Shown here in pieces: positions 19,337-30,967 of a stretch of DNA of 64,000 nt (position 1 is the first letter of the stretch; every line of letters starts with the position of its first letter). The notes under the pieces were generated by a model. That model did no database searches, had not been told where the DNA came from, and saw only the letters and a list, made by a program, of their open reading frames with translations. The position numbers were made by a program, and so were the translations under genes. The stretch lies in the NCBI GenBank assembly GCA_003241895.1, contig QBLY01000004.1:1-64000 (forward strand), in the 5' to 3' direction. This DNA comes from Lysobacteraceae bacterium (GTDB lineage: Bacteria > Pseudomonadota > Gammaproteobacteria > Xanthomonadales > Xanthomonadaceae).

Positions 19337-19939
19337 ATGCCACAGCACCCTGCGCTTACCGTACTGCTGTTGGCTGCAGTGATCGCCCTGCCGGGCTGCA
19401 AGGGTCCCGCAGCCCAGAGCCCTGCAGTCCAACCGGCCGCTGCGCCGGCAGCGGCGGGCACCCCTTCGGCACCGCCGGCGACAGCGGCCAGCGCCAATCT
19501 GGCCGCTGGCTTGCCCAACGCCGAATTTCTGATCGAAACCACCGCAAGCGGCAAGGCGGCGCTGAAAGATGGCGTGTATGCCGAACCCATTGCCGACTCA
19601 AGTAGCCAGAACACGGTTCGTCTCGACCCACAGGTCGCCTATGGCGATCTGGACGGCACCGGAACACAAGATGCTGCGGTCATCCTGCTCGCAGATTCTG
19701 GCGGCAGCGGTACGTTCACGTACCTGGCGGCAGTGCTGGATCAAGCGGGAACCATGAAACCGTTGGCATCGGTTTTTATCGGTGACCGGATCATTGTCCA
19801 GTCAGTGGAGGTGAAGGGCGGGAAGATTTTCGTACGCTGGCTGGATCGCACCCCATCCGAGCCGATGAGTGCCCCGCCCAGCCTGGAAACCACGCGGTCG
19901 TACGCGGTGCGGGAAGGTCAATTGGTCGCCGCGGATTGA
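19337..19939 (+). CDS. Putative lipoprotein of unknown function
   Basis: 200 residues from ATG 19337, preferred over ATG 19331 because AAAAGGA ends 9 bases before it. A signal peptide with lipobox ALPGC (Cys about residue 20) predicts outer-membrane attachment. An Ala/Pro-rich linker (about residues 22-60) leads to a domain with VAYGDLDGTGTQDAAVILL and SGGSGTFTYLAAVLDQAG. I recall the same pattern in unnamed lipoprotein domains of cyanobacteria and proteobacteria. Base composition is visibly less GC-rich than in the neighbours and the gene lies between duplicated uvrD tails, so it was probably acquired. Confidence 0.75.
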   Translation: MPQHPALTVLLLAAVIALPGCKGPAAQSPAVQPAAAPAAAGTPSAPPATAASANLAAGLPNAEFLIETTASGKAALKDGVYAEPIADSSSQNTVRLDPQVAYGDLDGTGTQDAAVILLADSGGSGTFTYLAAVLDQAGTMKPLASVFIGDRIIVQSVEVKGGKIFVRWLDRTPSEPMSAPPSLETTRSYAVREGQLVAAD

Positions 19940-19944
19940 GTCCT

Positions 19945-19977
19945 GCGGGCTCGGCTGGTTTTGTCCAGCCAGCCCGC
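19945..19977 (+). terminator. Hairpin after the lipoprotein gene
   Basis: A GC-rich stem of about 13 bp (19945-19958 with 19965-19977, one bulge) with loop TTTTGT, starting 5 bases after the stop. No T-tract follows, so it may be a weak terminator or an mRNA end-stabilising hairpin. Confidence 0.45.
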
Positions 19978-20096
19978 CAATGAGAGCAAGAGCCTGCTTG
20001 AAGTTCGTTTTTTAAAGGCAGGCGTTACGCGCGGATTCCGCTGCCTCGCCCGGACAGTGTGCCGAACATACGTTGGCCGGCCCCGGCCGGGGTGGA

Positions 20097-22274
20097 TCAG
20101 GCGGGGGTGAGGTTGGCGTAGCCCAGCACCAGCCACTTGGCGCCGCCTTGCTCGAAGTTGACCTGGATGCGGGCGTGGGTGCCGCTGCCTTCGGCGTCCA
20201 TCACCACGCCCTCGCCGAAGCTCGGGTGCAGCACGCGCTGGCCCAGCCGCAGCGACGTGCCGCCGCCGGTGTCCACCAGCGCCGCCGACCGCGGCGGCCC
20301 GTACGACGGGCGGCTCGCGCTGACCTTGGGCCGCACGTCGCGCACCAGCGCCGGCGGGATCTCGCGCAGGAAGCGCGACGGCGTGCCGTACATTTCCATG
20401 CCGTGCAGCCGGCGGCTTTCCGCATACGTGAGCACCAGCTTCTGGCGCGCACGGGTCAGGCCGACGTAGGCCAGGCGGCGCTCTTCTTCCAGCCGGCCCG
20501 ATTCCTCGATGGACTTGCCGCTGGGGAACAGCCCCTCTTCCATGCCCACCAGGAACACCTGCGGGAACTCCAGGCCCTTGCCGCTGTGCAGGGTCATCAG
20601 CTGCACGCCATCCTCGCCGGCCTCGGCCTGGCCTTCGCCGGCCTCCAGCGAGGCGTAGCTGAGGAAGGCCACCAGTTCGGTCATCTCGGCGCTGCCCTCG
20701 TCGTCGCGGCGCTCGAAGCGGCTGGCGACGGACACCAGTTCGTCCAGGTTCTCGGTGCGCGAGTCGAGCTGGCCGCGCGACTCGGCGGCATAGTGCACGC
20801 GCAGCCCCGAGTTGGCGATGACGTGGTCGAACTGTTCGTGCAGCGGCGACTCGGCGGTGCCCGCCTGCAGCCCGTCCACCAGGTCGGCGAAGGCGCGCAG
20901 GGCGTTGCGGGCGCGCCCCGGCAGCGCGCTGCCGGTGGACAGCGCCACGGCGGCGTCCCAAAGCGGAACGGCGTTCTCGCGCGCGTGCCGGCGTACTTCG
21001 TCCAGGGTCTTGCCGCCGATGCCGCGCGGCGGCGTGTTCACCGCGCGCTCGAAGGCGGCGTCGTCGGCGCGGTTGGTGATCAGGCGCAGGTAGGCCAGCG
21101 CGTCCTTGATCTCCATGCGTTCGAAGAAGCGCTGGCCGCCGTACACGCGGTAGGGCAGGCCGGCCTGCACCAACTGTTCTTCGATGGCGCGCGACTGGGC
21201 GTTGGACCGGTACAGCACGGCGTTGTCGCCGGCGCTGCCGCCGTCGCGGATCCAGGCCTGCACGCGTTCGATCACGAAGCGCGCTTCGTCCACCTCGTTG
21301 TAGGCGGTGAACAGGTCGATGAGTTCGCCCTCGCCATCGGCCGTCCACAGCTGCTTGCCGAGGCGATCGGGGTTGTGGGTGATCACCGCGTTGGCGGCCG
21401 CCAGGATGTTGCCGCTGGACCGGTAGTTCTGCTCGAGCTTGAGCGTGCGCGCGCCCGGGTAGTCCTGCAGGAAGCGCTGCACGTTCTCGACCTTGGCGCC
21501 GCGCCAGCCGTAGATGGCCTGGTCGTCGTCGCCCACCGCGAACACTTCGCCGCTGTCGCCGGCCAGCATGCGCACGAAGGCGTACTGGATGGCATTGGTG
21601 TCCTGGAATTCGTCCACCAGCAGGTGGCGGAAGCGCTGCCGGTAGTGGTGCAGCAGCGGCGGGTGCTCGAGCCAGAGCTCGTGCGCGCGCAGCAGGATTT
21701 CGGCGAAGTCCACCAGGCCCGCGCGCTGGCAGCGCTCCTGGTAGGCCTCGTACACCTTGAGCATGGTGGAGCCGAAGAAGTCGCCGCCGGCCGGCTGTAT
21801 GTGCTGCGGGCGCCGGCCTTCGTCTTTCTGCGCGTTGATCCACCAGGCCATCTGGCGCGGCGGGAAGCGGCCGTCGTCGAGTTCGAGGTCGGCGCTGATG
21901 CGCTTGAGCAGGCGCACCTGGTCGTCCTGGTCGAGCACCTGGAACGACTCGGGCAGGCCGGCCTCATGCCAGTGCAGGCGCAGCAGGCGATGGGCCAGGC
22001 CGTGGAAGGTGCCGATCCACATGCCGCGCGCGCCGTTGCGCAGCAGCGCCTCGACCCGGCCGCGCATCTGCGCGGCGGCCTTGTTGGTGAAGGTGACGGC
22101 GAGGATGCCGTGGGCGGGCACGCCCACCACTTCGTGCAGCCAGCCGATGCGGTGGGTGAGCACGCGGGTCTTGCCCGAGCCGGCGCCGGCCAGCACCAGG
22201 GCGTGGCCGGGTGGCGCGGAAACCACTTCGCGCTGCGCCGGGTTCAGTTCGTCCAGCAGGTGGGAAACATCCAT
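20097..22274 (-). CDS. uvrD: DNA helicase II (UvrD)
   Basis: 725 residues (E. coli 720). A superfamily-1 3'-5' helicase of mismatch and nucleotide excision repair. Visible motifs: motif I LVLAGAGSGKTRVL, motif II HLLVDEFQDTNAIQ, motif III AVGDDDQAIYGWRGA, motif IV region LEQNYRSSGNI, motif V TLHSGKGLEFPQVFLVG and motif VI AYVGLTRARQKLVLTY. The C-terminal tail ends in the Tudor-like segment VNFEQGGAKWLVLGYANL. Its last 84 bases are repeated 1008 bases further on. Confidence 0.96.
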   Translation of the reverse strand: MDVSHLLDELNPAQREVVSAPPGHALVLAGAGSGKTRVLTHRIGWLHEVVGVPAHGILAVTFTNKAAAQMRGRVEALLRNGARGMWIGTFHGLAHRLLRLHWHEAGLPESFQVLDQDDQVRLLKRISADLELDDGRFPPRQMAWWINAQKDEGRRPQHIQPAGGDFFGSTMLKVYEAYQERCQRAGLVDFAEILLRAHELWLEHPPLLHHYRQRFRHLLVDEFQDTNAIQYAFVRMLAGDSGEVFAVGDDDQAIYGWRGAKVENVQRFLQDYPGARTLKLEQNYRSSGNILAAANAVITHNPDRLGKQLWTADGEGELIDLFTAYNEVDEARFVIERVQAWIRDGGSAGDNAVLYRSNAQSRAIEEQLVQAGLPYRVYGGQRFFERMEIKDALAYLRLITNRADDAAFERAVNTPPRGIGGKTLDEVRRHARENAVPLWDAAVALSTGSALPGRARNALRAFADLVDGLQAGTAESPLHEQFDHVIANSGLRVHYAAESRGQLDSRTENLDELVSVASRFERRDDEGSAEMTELVAFLSYASLEAGEGQAEAGEDGVQLMTLHSGKGLEFPQVFLVGMEEGLFPSGKSIEESGRLEEERRLAYVGLTRARQKLVLTYAESRRLHGMEMYGTPSRFLREIPPALVRDVRPKVSASRPSYGPPRSAALVDTGGGTSLRLGQRVLHPSFGEGVVMDAEGSGTHARIQVNFEQGGAKWLVLGYANLTPA

Positions 22275-22331
22275 GGCGCCATTGTACCGGCGCCAGCCAC
22301 CTTCACTGTCGGAAAACCGAGGTGGGGCGGA

Positions 22332-22550
22332 CTACTTCTTGCTGGCCGCGCCGATCACGACGGCCACGGCGCCCACGCCGATCAACACCCAGCCCAGGTT
22401 GATCGGCGGGGACTTGGTGTCGGTCTTGCTGATTTCGATCGGGCCGATGTCGGCGACCTTTTCGGTGCTCTGGAACTTGAACACGCCGGCCGTGATGAGG
22501 CCGCCGATGATGAGCAGGATGGCGCCGATGATGATGGCGGGCATGCGCAT
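22332..22550 (-). CDS. DUF3185-type small membrane protein
   Basis: 72 residues with two hydrophobic segments (residues 4-24 and 50-68) separated by a short polar stretch (STEKVADIGPIEISKTDTK), and a C-terminal KK. Length and layout match DUF3185 proteins, thought to lie in the inner membrane; no function is known. ATG 22550 has GGAG 8 bases upstream. Confidence 0.75.
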   Translation of the reverse strand: MRMPAIIIGAILLIIGGLITAGVFKFQSTEKVADIGPIEISKTDTKSPPINLGWVLIGVGAVAVVIGAASKK

Positions 22551-22636
22551 GGTTCTACTCCAGTGGTCGCCCGGGTTCGGGCACGCGAAGCGTAGAGGCT
22601 ACGGGAGCCGCTGCCAAGCGCGGCCCCCCCCCTGGT

Positions 22637-23680
22637 TCAGTCCAGGGTCACGCCGGGCAGGCCCAGCACGTAGTTGGCACCCATCAGCTTGGACGGCGTG
22701 TAGTAGCCGCCCGCCGGACGCTCTCCGCCCAGAAGGCGCTCGGTGATGCCCAGCGCCGCGGTAACGGTGACTTCGTAGCCGTTGGGCGTGCGCAGGCGGC
22801 GCTTCACTTCGCGGCCTTGGGCGTCGCGCGCCTCGCCCCAGACCACGCAGCCGGTCTTGCCGCGCGTGGCTTCGGACGGGCCACGCACGCGCTTGGCGAC
22901 CTGCGCCTTGAGGAAGGACTGCACCGGCGACAAGCCCAGCAGCGGGCCCAGCAGCCGCAGCCGGCGCAGGCGCTTGGCCGTGGCCGGCGGCACGCCCATG
23001 TAGACCTCCACGTTGGGAATGCCGGTGGACACGAAGGCCGTGTACACGTCGCCCCAGGGGATGGTCATGGCGAAGCGCTGCTCGCCGTCGCGCTCGAAGG
23101 TGCGCGTTTTCCAGGCCAGCGGCACCCGCGTCATCTTGCCGTCGATGCGCGCACGGCCGCCGTTGCCCAGGCCTTCCACGCTGGTCTTGGCCGTTCCGGG
23201 GCTGGGCCCGCCGCCGGCTTCGAAGGCCAGCACCAATGAGTTCGCGTCGGGCAGCTCGCGCTTGAGCTGCGCCGCCAGGCAGTCGGTGGGCACCACGTCG
23301 AAGCCAGAGCCGGGCAGCACGACGATGTTCTTTTCCCTCGCGCGCGCGTCCTGGCCGTGGCAGTGGGCGAAGACGTCGATCTCGCCGGTGATGTCGAGGT
23401 AGTGCGCGCCGACGTCCAGGCAGGCTTCGAGCATCGGCCCGCAGGTGGTCGAGAACGGGCCGGCGCAGTGCAGCACCAGGCCGATGCCGTTGAGCCCGCT
23501 GCGTACGGCCTGGCCGTTGTCGAGCGCGAAAGCGCGCACCGGCAGGCCGTGTTTGAGGGCGATCTCCTCCAGCGCCGCGGCGCTGCGGCCGCCCAGCACC
23601 GGGCGCAGGCCGCGGCGCACCGCTTCCTCCACCATCATCTTGCCGGTGTAACCGTTGGCGCCGTAGATCATCCACTCCAT
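22637..23680 (-). CDS. Saccharopine-dehydrogenase-like NAD(P)-binding protein
   Basis: 347 residues. An N-terminal Rossmann motif MIYGANGYTGKMMVEEA is followed by LVLHCAGPFSTTCGPMLEAC and HYLDITGEIDVFAHCHG. This is the pattern of the saccharopine dehydrogenase-like/trans-acting enoyl-reductase family, whose members act on lipid or amino-acid substrates; true lysine metabolism is unlikely. It starts one base after the stop of the upstream SDR gene, so the two form an operon and probably act on related carbonyl or lipid substrates. A C9 run lies just past the stop. Confidence 0.8.
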   Translation of the reverse strand: MEWMIYGANGYTGKMMVEEAVRRGLRPVLGGRSAAALEEIALKHGLPVRAFALDNGQAVRSGLNGIGLVLHCAGPFSTTCGPMLEACLDVGAHYLDITGEIDVFAHCHGQDARAREKNIVVLPGSGFDVVPTDCLAAQLKRELPDANSLVLAFEAGGGPSPGTAKTSVEGLGNGGRARIDGKMTRVPLAWKTRTFERDGEQRFAMTIPWGDVYTAFVSTGIPNVEVYMGVPPATAKRLRRLRLLGPLLGLSPVQSFLKAQVAKRVRGPSEATRGKTGCVVWGEARDAQGREVKRRLRTPNGYEVTVTAALGITERLLGGERPAGGYYTPSKLMGANYVLGLPGVTLD

Positions 23681-23681
23681 G

Positions 23682-24479
23682 TCAGTTCCCCGGACCGTGG
23701 CCGCGGGCGAACTTGACCAGCTGCCCGAAGTAGAACTCCGGGAACCAGCGCTTCAAGCGCCAGCGCATCGGCTCGCGCTTGGTGGGGATCACCAGGAACT
23801 CGCCGCGCTCCACCGCCGCGAACACCGCGTCGGCGACGCTGTCGAGCGTGTCGGGCGAGGTTTCCATCATCTTGTCGGCAAAGTTGCGCAGCTTGGGGTT
23901 GCCCTGCCAGCTCTCGAGCAGGTTGGTGCGGAAGAAAGCCGGGCACAGCACGCTCACCGCCACGCCCTTGCCGTGCATCTCGGCACGAAGCTGCTCCGAA
24001 AGCGCCACCACCGAGGCCTTGGCCACGCCGTAGCTCATGATGCTGGGTGCGCCGGCAAGGCCGGCGAAGCTGGCGGTGTTCACCACGTGGCCGCGACCGG
24101 CGGCGATCATGCCGGGCAAAAACAGCCGGCAGCCGCGCACCACGCCCAGCAGGTTGATCTCGAGCACGTTGTGCCATTCGGCCATCGTGGTTTCGACCAT
24201 GGCGCCGCCGGTGGCGATTCCGGCGTTGTTGAACAACACGTCCAGGCCGCCCCATTCGCGCGCCACGGTTTCGTGGACCTGTTCCATGGCCTCGTCGCTG
24301 GCCACGTTGGCCACCATGGCCAGGTGCCCGGTGCCGGGAAGCGAGGCGCGAGTGAGCTCGGCGCGCGCGGCGTCCAGGTCCACGCAGGCCACGCGGTCAC
24401 CCGCCTTGGCATAGCGCTGCGCCAGGGCCTGGCCCAGCCCGCTTCCCGCACCCGTGATCAGTACCCGACGCTGCGCCAT
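23682..24479 (-). CDS. Short-chain dehydrogenase/reductase
   Basis: 265 residues. Start at 24479 (MAQRRVLITGAGSGLG) fits the family; the open frame continues to 24566 without family similarity. Cofactor motif TGAGSGLG, NNAG motif (LFNNAGIATGG), and catalytic Ser/Tyr/Lys in NTASFAGLAGAPSIMSYGVAK. The C-terminal extension with PTKREPMRWRLKRWFPEFY resembles SDRs acting on lipids or long acyl chains. It is in an operon with the saccharopine-dehydrogenase-like gene and divergent from a second SDR. Confidence 0.88.
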   Translation of the reverse strand: MAQRRVLITGAGSGLGQALAQRYAKAGDRVACVDLDAARAELTRASLPGTGHLAMVANVASDEAMEQVHETVAREWGGLDVLFNNAGIATGGAMVETTMAEWHNVLEINLLGVVRGCRLFLPGMIAAGRGHVVNTASFAGLAGAPSIMSYGVAKASVVALSEQLRAEMHGKGVAVSVLCPAFFRTNLLESWQGNPKLRNFADKMMETSPDTLDSVADAVFAAVERGEFLVIPTKREPMRWRLKRWFPEFYFGQLVKFARGHGPGN

Positions 24480-24577
24480 CTGTTGCCCCCGGTTTTGGCC
24501 AGGCCTTGAAGAGGCCTGTGCTAGGCTCGGAAGCATACCAATTACATCGCCATCCACCCGTTCCACGGAGCCGAAAA

Positions 24578-25339
24578 GTGCCTGATTCCCTGTTTGACCT
24601 CACCGGCAAGACCGCCCTGGTGAGCGGCGCCTCCCGGGGTATCGGCGAAGCCATCGCCCGCCTGTTGGCCGGCTTCGGCGCCCACGTGATCTGCACCAGC
24701 CGCAAGATCGAAGGCTGCGAGGCCGTGGCTGCGACCATCCGCGGCGACGGTGGCTCGGCCGAAGCGCATGCCGTGCACGTAGGCGACCCGGCCGCCATCG
24801 AAGCGCTTTTCGCCAAGCTCGACGCCGCCGGCCGCATCGTGGACGTGCTGGTGAACAACGCCGCCGCCAACCCCTACTTCGGCCCGGCCATCGACATGAC
24901 GCTGGACGCCTACGAGAAAACCGTCGAGGTGAACCTGCGCGGCTACTTCTGGACCACCGTGCAGGCGGCCAAGCGCATGCAGGGCCGCGGCGGCGCCATC
25001 GTCAACATCGCCTCGGTGAACGCCAAGCGCGCGGCGCCGGGCCAGCTGGTGTATTCGATGACCAAGGCCGGCATCGTCAACATGACCGAAGGCTTCGCCA
25101 AGGAGCTGGCGCCCATGGGCGTGCGCGTCAACGCCGTGCTGCCGGGCCTGACCGACACCAAGTTCGCCTCGGCGCTCACCGGCAACCCCAAGATCCTGGA
25201 AATGATGCTGCGCATGATCCCTTTGGGCCGCGTGGCGCAGCCCGACGAGATCGCGCCGGCGGTGCTGTTCCTGTGCACGCCCGCCTCGTCCTACCTCACC
25301 GGCGCGGCGCTGCCGGTGGACGGTGGTTACCTGGCCTGA
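24578..25339 (+). CDS. Short-chain dehydrogenase/reductase (GTG start)
   Basis: 253 residues from GTG 24578, chosen because GGAG lies 7 bases upstream and the protein then begins at the family N-terminus (DLTGKTALVSGASRGIG). Classical SDR motifs: NNAAANPYFG, Ser in VNIASVNAKRAA, YxxxK in YSMTKAG, and the end SYLTGAALPVDGGYLA. The substrate cannot be assigned. Thirteen bases separate it from the GST gene, and the S9 peptidase gene follows closely, suggesting one transcript. Confidence 0.88.
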   Translation: MPDSLFDLTGKTALVSGASRGIGEAIARLLAGFGAHVICTSRKIEGCEAVAATIRGDGGSAEAHAVHVGDPAAIEALFAKLDAAGRIVDVLVNNAAANPYFGPAIDMTLDAYEKTVEVNLRGYFWTTVQAAKRMQGRGGAIVNIASVNAKRAAPGQLVYSMTKAGIVNMTEGFAKELAPMGVRVNAVLPGLTDTKFASALTGNPKILEMMLRMIPLGRVAQPDEIAPAVLFLCTPASSYLTGAALPVDGGYLA

Positions 25340-25352
25340 TCGGAGCAAGAAG

Positions 25353-28275
<2,923 letters not shown>

Positions 28276-28278
28276 GGA

Positions 28279-28345
28279 ATATAAAAATGGGGTCAGAGAA
28301 TATATTCGTTTAGAACGAATATATTCTCTGACCCCATTTTTATAT
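28279..28345. repeat. GGGGTCAG palindrome, type A, perfect 32-bp arms
   Basis: Perfect inverted arms 28279-28310 and 28314-28345 with a 3-base loop (TAG). From the outside the arm reads ATAT, A-run, TGGGGTCAGAGAATATATT, CGTT. It occupies nearly the whole gap between the convergent DPP IV and xthA genes, and poly-A/poly-T edges make it a bidirectional terminator candidate. AT-rich centre in a GC-rich genome; the same family occurs at 39612 and 61979. Confidence 0.92.
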
Positions 28346-28350
28346 CTTGA

Positions 28351-29130
28351 TTAACTGGCCAGCTGCACCAGGGCTGGGGCGTGGTCGCTGGGGCGCTCCC
28401 ATTCGCGCGGCTCGCGGTCGATGCTGGCGCCGGTGCAGGCGGCTTTCAGCGCGTCGCTCACCAGGCACAGGTCGATGCGCAGGCCGAGGTTGCGGCGGTA
28501 GCCGGCCGCACGGTAGTCCCACCAGCTGAACACGCCGCCTTCGTCGTGGTGCAGGCGGAAGCTGTCGTGCAGGCCCAGCGCCATCAGTCGCGCCAGCGCG
28601 GCGCGCTCGGCGGTGGAGGTGAGGATGCTGGCGTCGTTCCAGACGGCGGGGTCGTGCACGTCGCGGTCGTCGGGCGCGATGTTGAAGTCGCCCACCACCA
28701 CCAGCCGCGGATGGGCTTTGATTTCCTGCGCCAGCCAGCCGTGCACCGCGTCCAGCCAGCGCAGCTTGTAGTCGTACTTGTCGGTGCCCACGCACTGGCC
28801 GTTCACCACGTACAGGTTGACGATGCGCAGGCCGCCCACGGTGGCGGCGATGACGCGCTTTTGCTCATCGGCGAAGTCCGGGATGCCGATCTGCACGTCC
28901 GTGGCCGGTTCGCGCGAGACGATGGCCACGCCGTTGTAGGTCTTCTGCCCCGCGAACACGCTGCGGTAGCCCAGTTCGGCCAAGGCCGAGTCGGGGAAGC
29001 GGCTGTCCTCGAGCTTGGTTTCCTGCAGGCAGACCACGTCGGGCTGGCGCAGTTTGAGCCACTCCTCCAGGTGCGGCAGGCGCACGTTGAGCGAATTGAC
29101 GTTCCAGCTGGCGATGGTTTTGGTTTGCAT
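28351..29130 (-). CDS. xthA: Exodeoxyribonuclease III (AP endonuclease)
   Basis: 259 residues (E. coli XthA 268). A Mg2+-dependent AP endonuclease and 3' exonuclease of base-excision repair. Signature residues are in place: SWNVNSLNVR (Asn near the N-terminus), LQETKLED (Glu metal ligand), GDFNIAPDDRDVH (Asp/Asn), GLRIDLCLVS and the terminal SDHAP His. Stand-alone gene; its 3' end abuts the perfect palindrome, which can terminate it. Confidence 0.95.
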   Translation of the reverse strand: MQTKTIASWNVNSLNVRLPHLEEWLKLRQPDVVCLQETKLEDSRFPDSALAELGYRSVFAGQKTYNGVAIVSREPATDVQIGIPDFADEQKRVIAATVGGLRIVNLYVVNGQCVGTDKYDYKLRWLDAVHGWLAQEIKAHPRLVVVGDFNIAPDDRDVHDPAVWNDASILTSTAERAALARLMALGLHDSFRLHHDEGGVFSWWDYRAAGYRRNLGLRIDLCLVSDALKAACTGASIDREPREWERPSDHAPALVQLAS

Positions 29131-29278
29131 TCACGAATGCTAACGGTTCCGGCGCTTCCTGCCATCCCTTGACGCTGGTCAAGTTGGCAGCCACCGGCGG
29201 GACTACACTTTGGACACACCGGTGTCGGAAGGCACTGCGAGTGCGCCGTTGCAACCCGCCGCCTGCAGGAGTGTTTGA

Positions 29279-29812
29279 ATGAACACCACCACCCGATACT
29301 CCGCTGGCCAACGCCGCCTGCACTGGCTGGTGTTCGTGCTGGTGGCCGCGGCCTACGTGACCATGGAATTCCGCGGCGAGTTCGAACGCGGCACGCTGGC
29401 CCGCACCCTGATGGTGCAGTCGCATTTCTGGCTGGGCTTGACGGTGCTGGCGCTGCTATTGCCGCGCCTGTGGCTGCGCATCAAGCGCGGGGCGCCGCCG
29501 ATCACGCCGCTCCTGCCGGCCTGGCAAGCCTTCGTTTCCAAGCTGATGCACTGGCTGCTTTACGCCTTCCTGCTGGTGCAGCCGGTGCTGGGCCTGATGA
29601 CCACCTGGACCGACGGCAAGCGCGTGATGATTCCCTTCCTGGACTTGGCGCTGCCGGTACTGATGGCGCCGAACAAGGAGCTGGCGCACACGCTCGAAGA
29701 CCTGCACAAGACCATCGGCTCGGCCTTCTACTGGGTGATCGGCTTCCACATCCTGGCCGGGCTGTACCACCACTTCGTGCGCAAGGACGACACGCTGCGC
29801 CGGATGGGCTGA
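29279..29812 (+). CDS. cybB: Cytochrome b561 (CybB family)
   Basis: 177 residues with four membrane helices and His residues placed for two b-type hemes (RLHWLVFV, VQSHFWLGL, LMHWLLYAFLL, GFHILAGLYHHFV). CybB oxidises ubiquinol in the inner membrane and can pass electrons to superoxide. AGGAG at 29266-29270 precedes the ATG. It stands alone, divergent from xthA; the intervening 148 bases probably hold both promoters, but I cannot pick clear boxes. Confidence 0.92.
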   Translation: MNTTTRYSAGQRRLHWLVFVLVAAAYVTMEFRGEFERGTLARTLMVQSHFWLGLTVLALLLPRLWLRIKRGAPPITPLLPAWQAFVSKLMHWLLYAFLLVQPVLGLMTTWTDGKRVMIPFLDLALPVLMAPNKELAHTLEDLHKTIGSAFYWVIGFHILAGLYHHFVRKDDTLRRMG

Positions 29813-29818
29813 GCCCGC

Positions 29819-30967
29819 TCAGCCGCCCCAGCGCAATTGCCCCGAGGCCACCACCGCCTCCAGGGCCAGGGTTCCGGGCGCCAGCAGCAGCAGGTCGGCG
29901 TCCGCGCCCACTGCCAGCCGGCCCTTGCGGCGCAGGCCCCAGATATCGGCGGGAGTGGACGTCACGGCCGGCAGTGCGGCGGCCAGCGGCAGCCCGTGCC
30001 GGATTACCGCCTCGACCAGGCTGCGCAGCAGGCTGCCGACATCGGCGACCTCCATGCCGCGCAGGCGGCCCTGCGCATCGAAGTCGGGCAGGCTGGCCTG
30101 GCCGTCCGAACTCAGGCTGATGCGCGACACCGGCAGGCCTGCATCGAGCAGTTGGGCCAGCGCCTGCGCGGCCGCCACTTCGCCGGCTTCCAGCAGCTCG
30201 GCGCTGGTGCTGGTGGTGATGTCCACGCTGCCGCCGCGCGCCACCCAGGCCGCCGCCTGCGCCAGCAGGTCGCCATGGCGATTGATGTGGGTCGGGTGCC
30301 ACTGCGTGGCGGGCACCGGATGCCGGTCGCTGACTTCATGCAGCAGGGCCAGCCCCTCGCGGGCATCGCCCACGTGCACCAGCACGGTGCCGGCCTTGCC
30401 CGACAGCATCCCGCCGACGCGGGCGTCCGAAGCGATGCGCGCCAGTTCGTCGGCGCTCGGCTGCGAACCGCGGTGGTCGGCGATGGCGATCTCGCCCACG
30501 CCGATGATGTCCGGCACCAGCACCAAGTCGTCGCGCACGCTGCCGGTGAGCGTACGCACCGGGACGCGGTAGCTGCCGGTAAGCGCGTAGCCCGTCAAAC
30601 CGTGCGCGGCCAGTGCGCGGCAGCAGGCCAACAGGTCGGCGTGGCTGCGGGTGACATCGTCGGTGCCCAGCGCACCAATGAAGGTGGTGACCCCCGAGGC
30701 CAGCGCCTGCGTTGACGACAGCGCCGGCGTGCGCGTGCCGAAACCGCCTTCGCCGCCGCCACCGCTGATGTGCACCAGCGAATCCACCAGCCCCGGCACG
30801 GCGATGCGCCCGCCCGCCTCGAGGATGCGCACGGGCAGGCCCGCACCCGGCGACAGCCGGGGTGCCATGGCGACGATGCGGCCGCCCGCCAGCAGCAGGT
30901 CCTGGCGTCCGACGGGCGCCGGATCGAACACGTCCGCGCCGCGCACCAGCAGCATGGTTTCAGACAT
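29819..30967 (-). CDS. Isoaspartyl-dipeptidase-like amidohydrolase
   Basis: 382 residues (E. coli IadA 390). IadA frees aspartate from beta-Asp-X dipeptides. IadA-type blocks: GGGGEGGFGTRTPAL, ALTGSYRVPVRTLTGSVRDD, IGVGEIAIADHRGSQPS (Glu where E. coli has the carboxylated Lys), GKAGTVLVHVGD, WHPTHINRHGD and LSSDGQAS (catalytic Asp). Oddity: the metal-binding HxH after beta-strand 1 reads VDSLVHI, so the first His is Leu64 (codon 30778-30776). Activity is therefore uncertain; it might be a diverged or conserved subgroup. ATG 30967 overlaps the transporter stop by 8 bases; ATG 30955 is an alternative. Last gene of the receptor-carrier-peptidase operon. Confidence 0.82.
   Translation of the reverse strand: MSETMLLVRGADVFDPAPVGRQDLLLAGGRIVAMAPRLSPGAGLPVRILEAGGRIAVPGLVDSLVHISGGGGEGGFGTRTPALSSTQALASGVTTFIGALGTDDVTRSHADLLACCRALAAHGLTGYALTGSYRVPVRTLTGSVRDDLVLVPDIIGVGEIAIADHRGSQPSADELARIASDARVGGMLSGKAGTVLVHVGDAREGLALLHEVSDRHPVPATQWHPTHINRHGDLLAQAAAWVARGGSVDITTSTSAELLEAGEVAAAQALAQLLDAGLPVSRISLSSDGQASLPDFDAQGRLRGMEVADVGSLLRSLVEAVIRHGLPLAAALPAVTSTPADIWGLRRKGRLAVGADADLLLLAPGTLALEAVVASGQLRWGG

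Larger units (their letters stand above)
19087..20178. repeat. 84-bp direct repeats bracketing a lipoprotein gene
   Basis: Direct repeat copies at 19087-19170 and 20095-20178 flank a roughly 0.9-kb segment containing one lipoprotein gene of visibly lower GC. The structure is that of a small islet that entered at the 3' end of uvrD and restored the reading frame end. No integrase, transposase or terminal inverted repeat is present. Confidence 0.7.

Noticed and set aside
22624-22632. C9 homopolymer as a phase-variation tract
   Set aside because: It lies just past the stop of the saccharopine-dehydrogenase-like gene and outside any coding or obvious promoter element, so slippage would have no clear effect.
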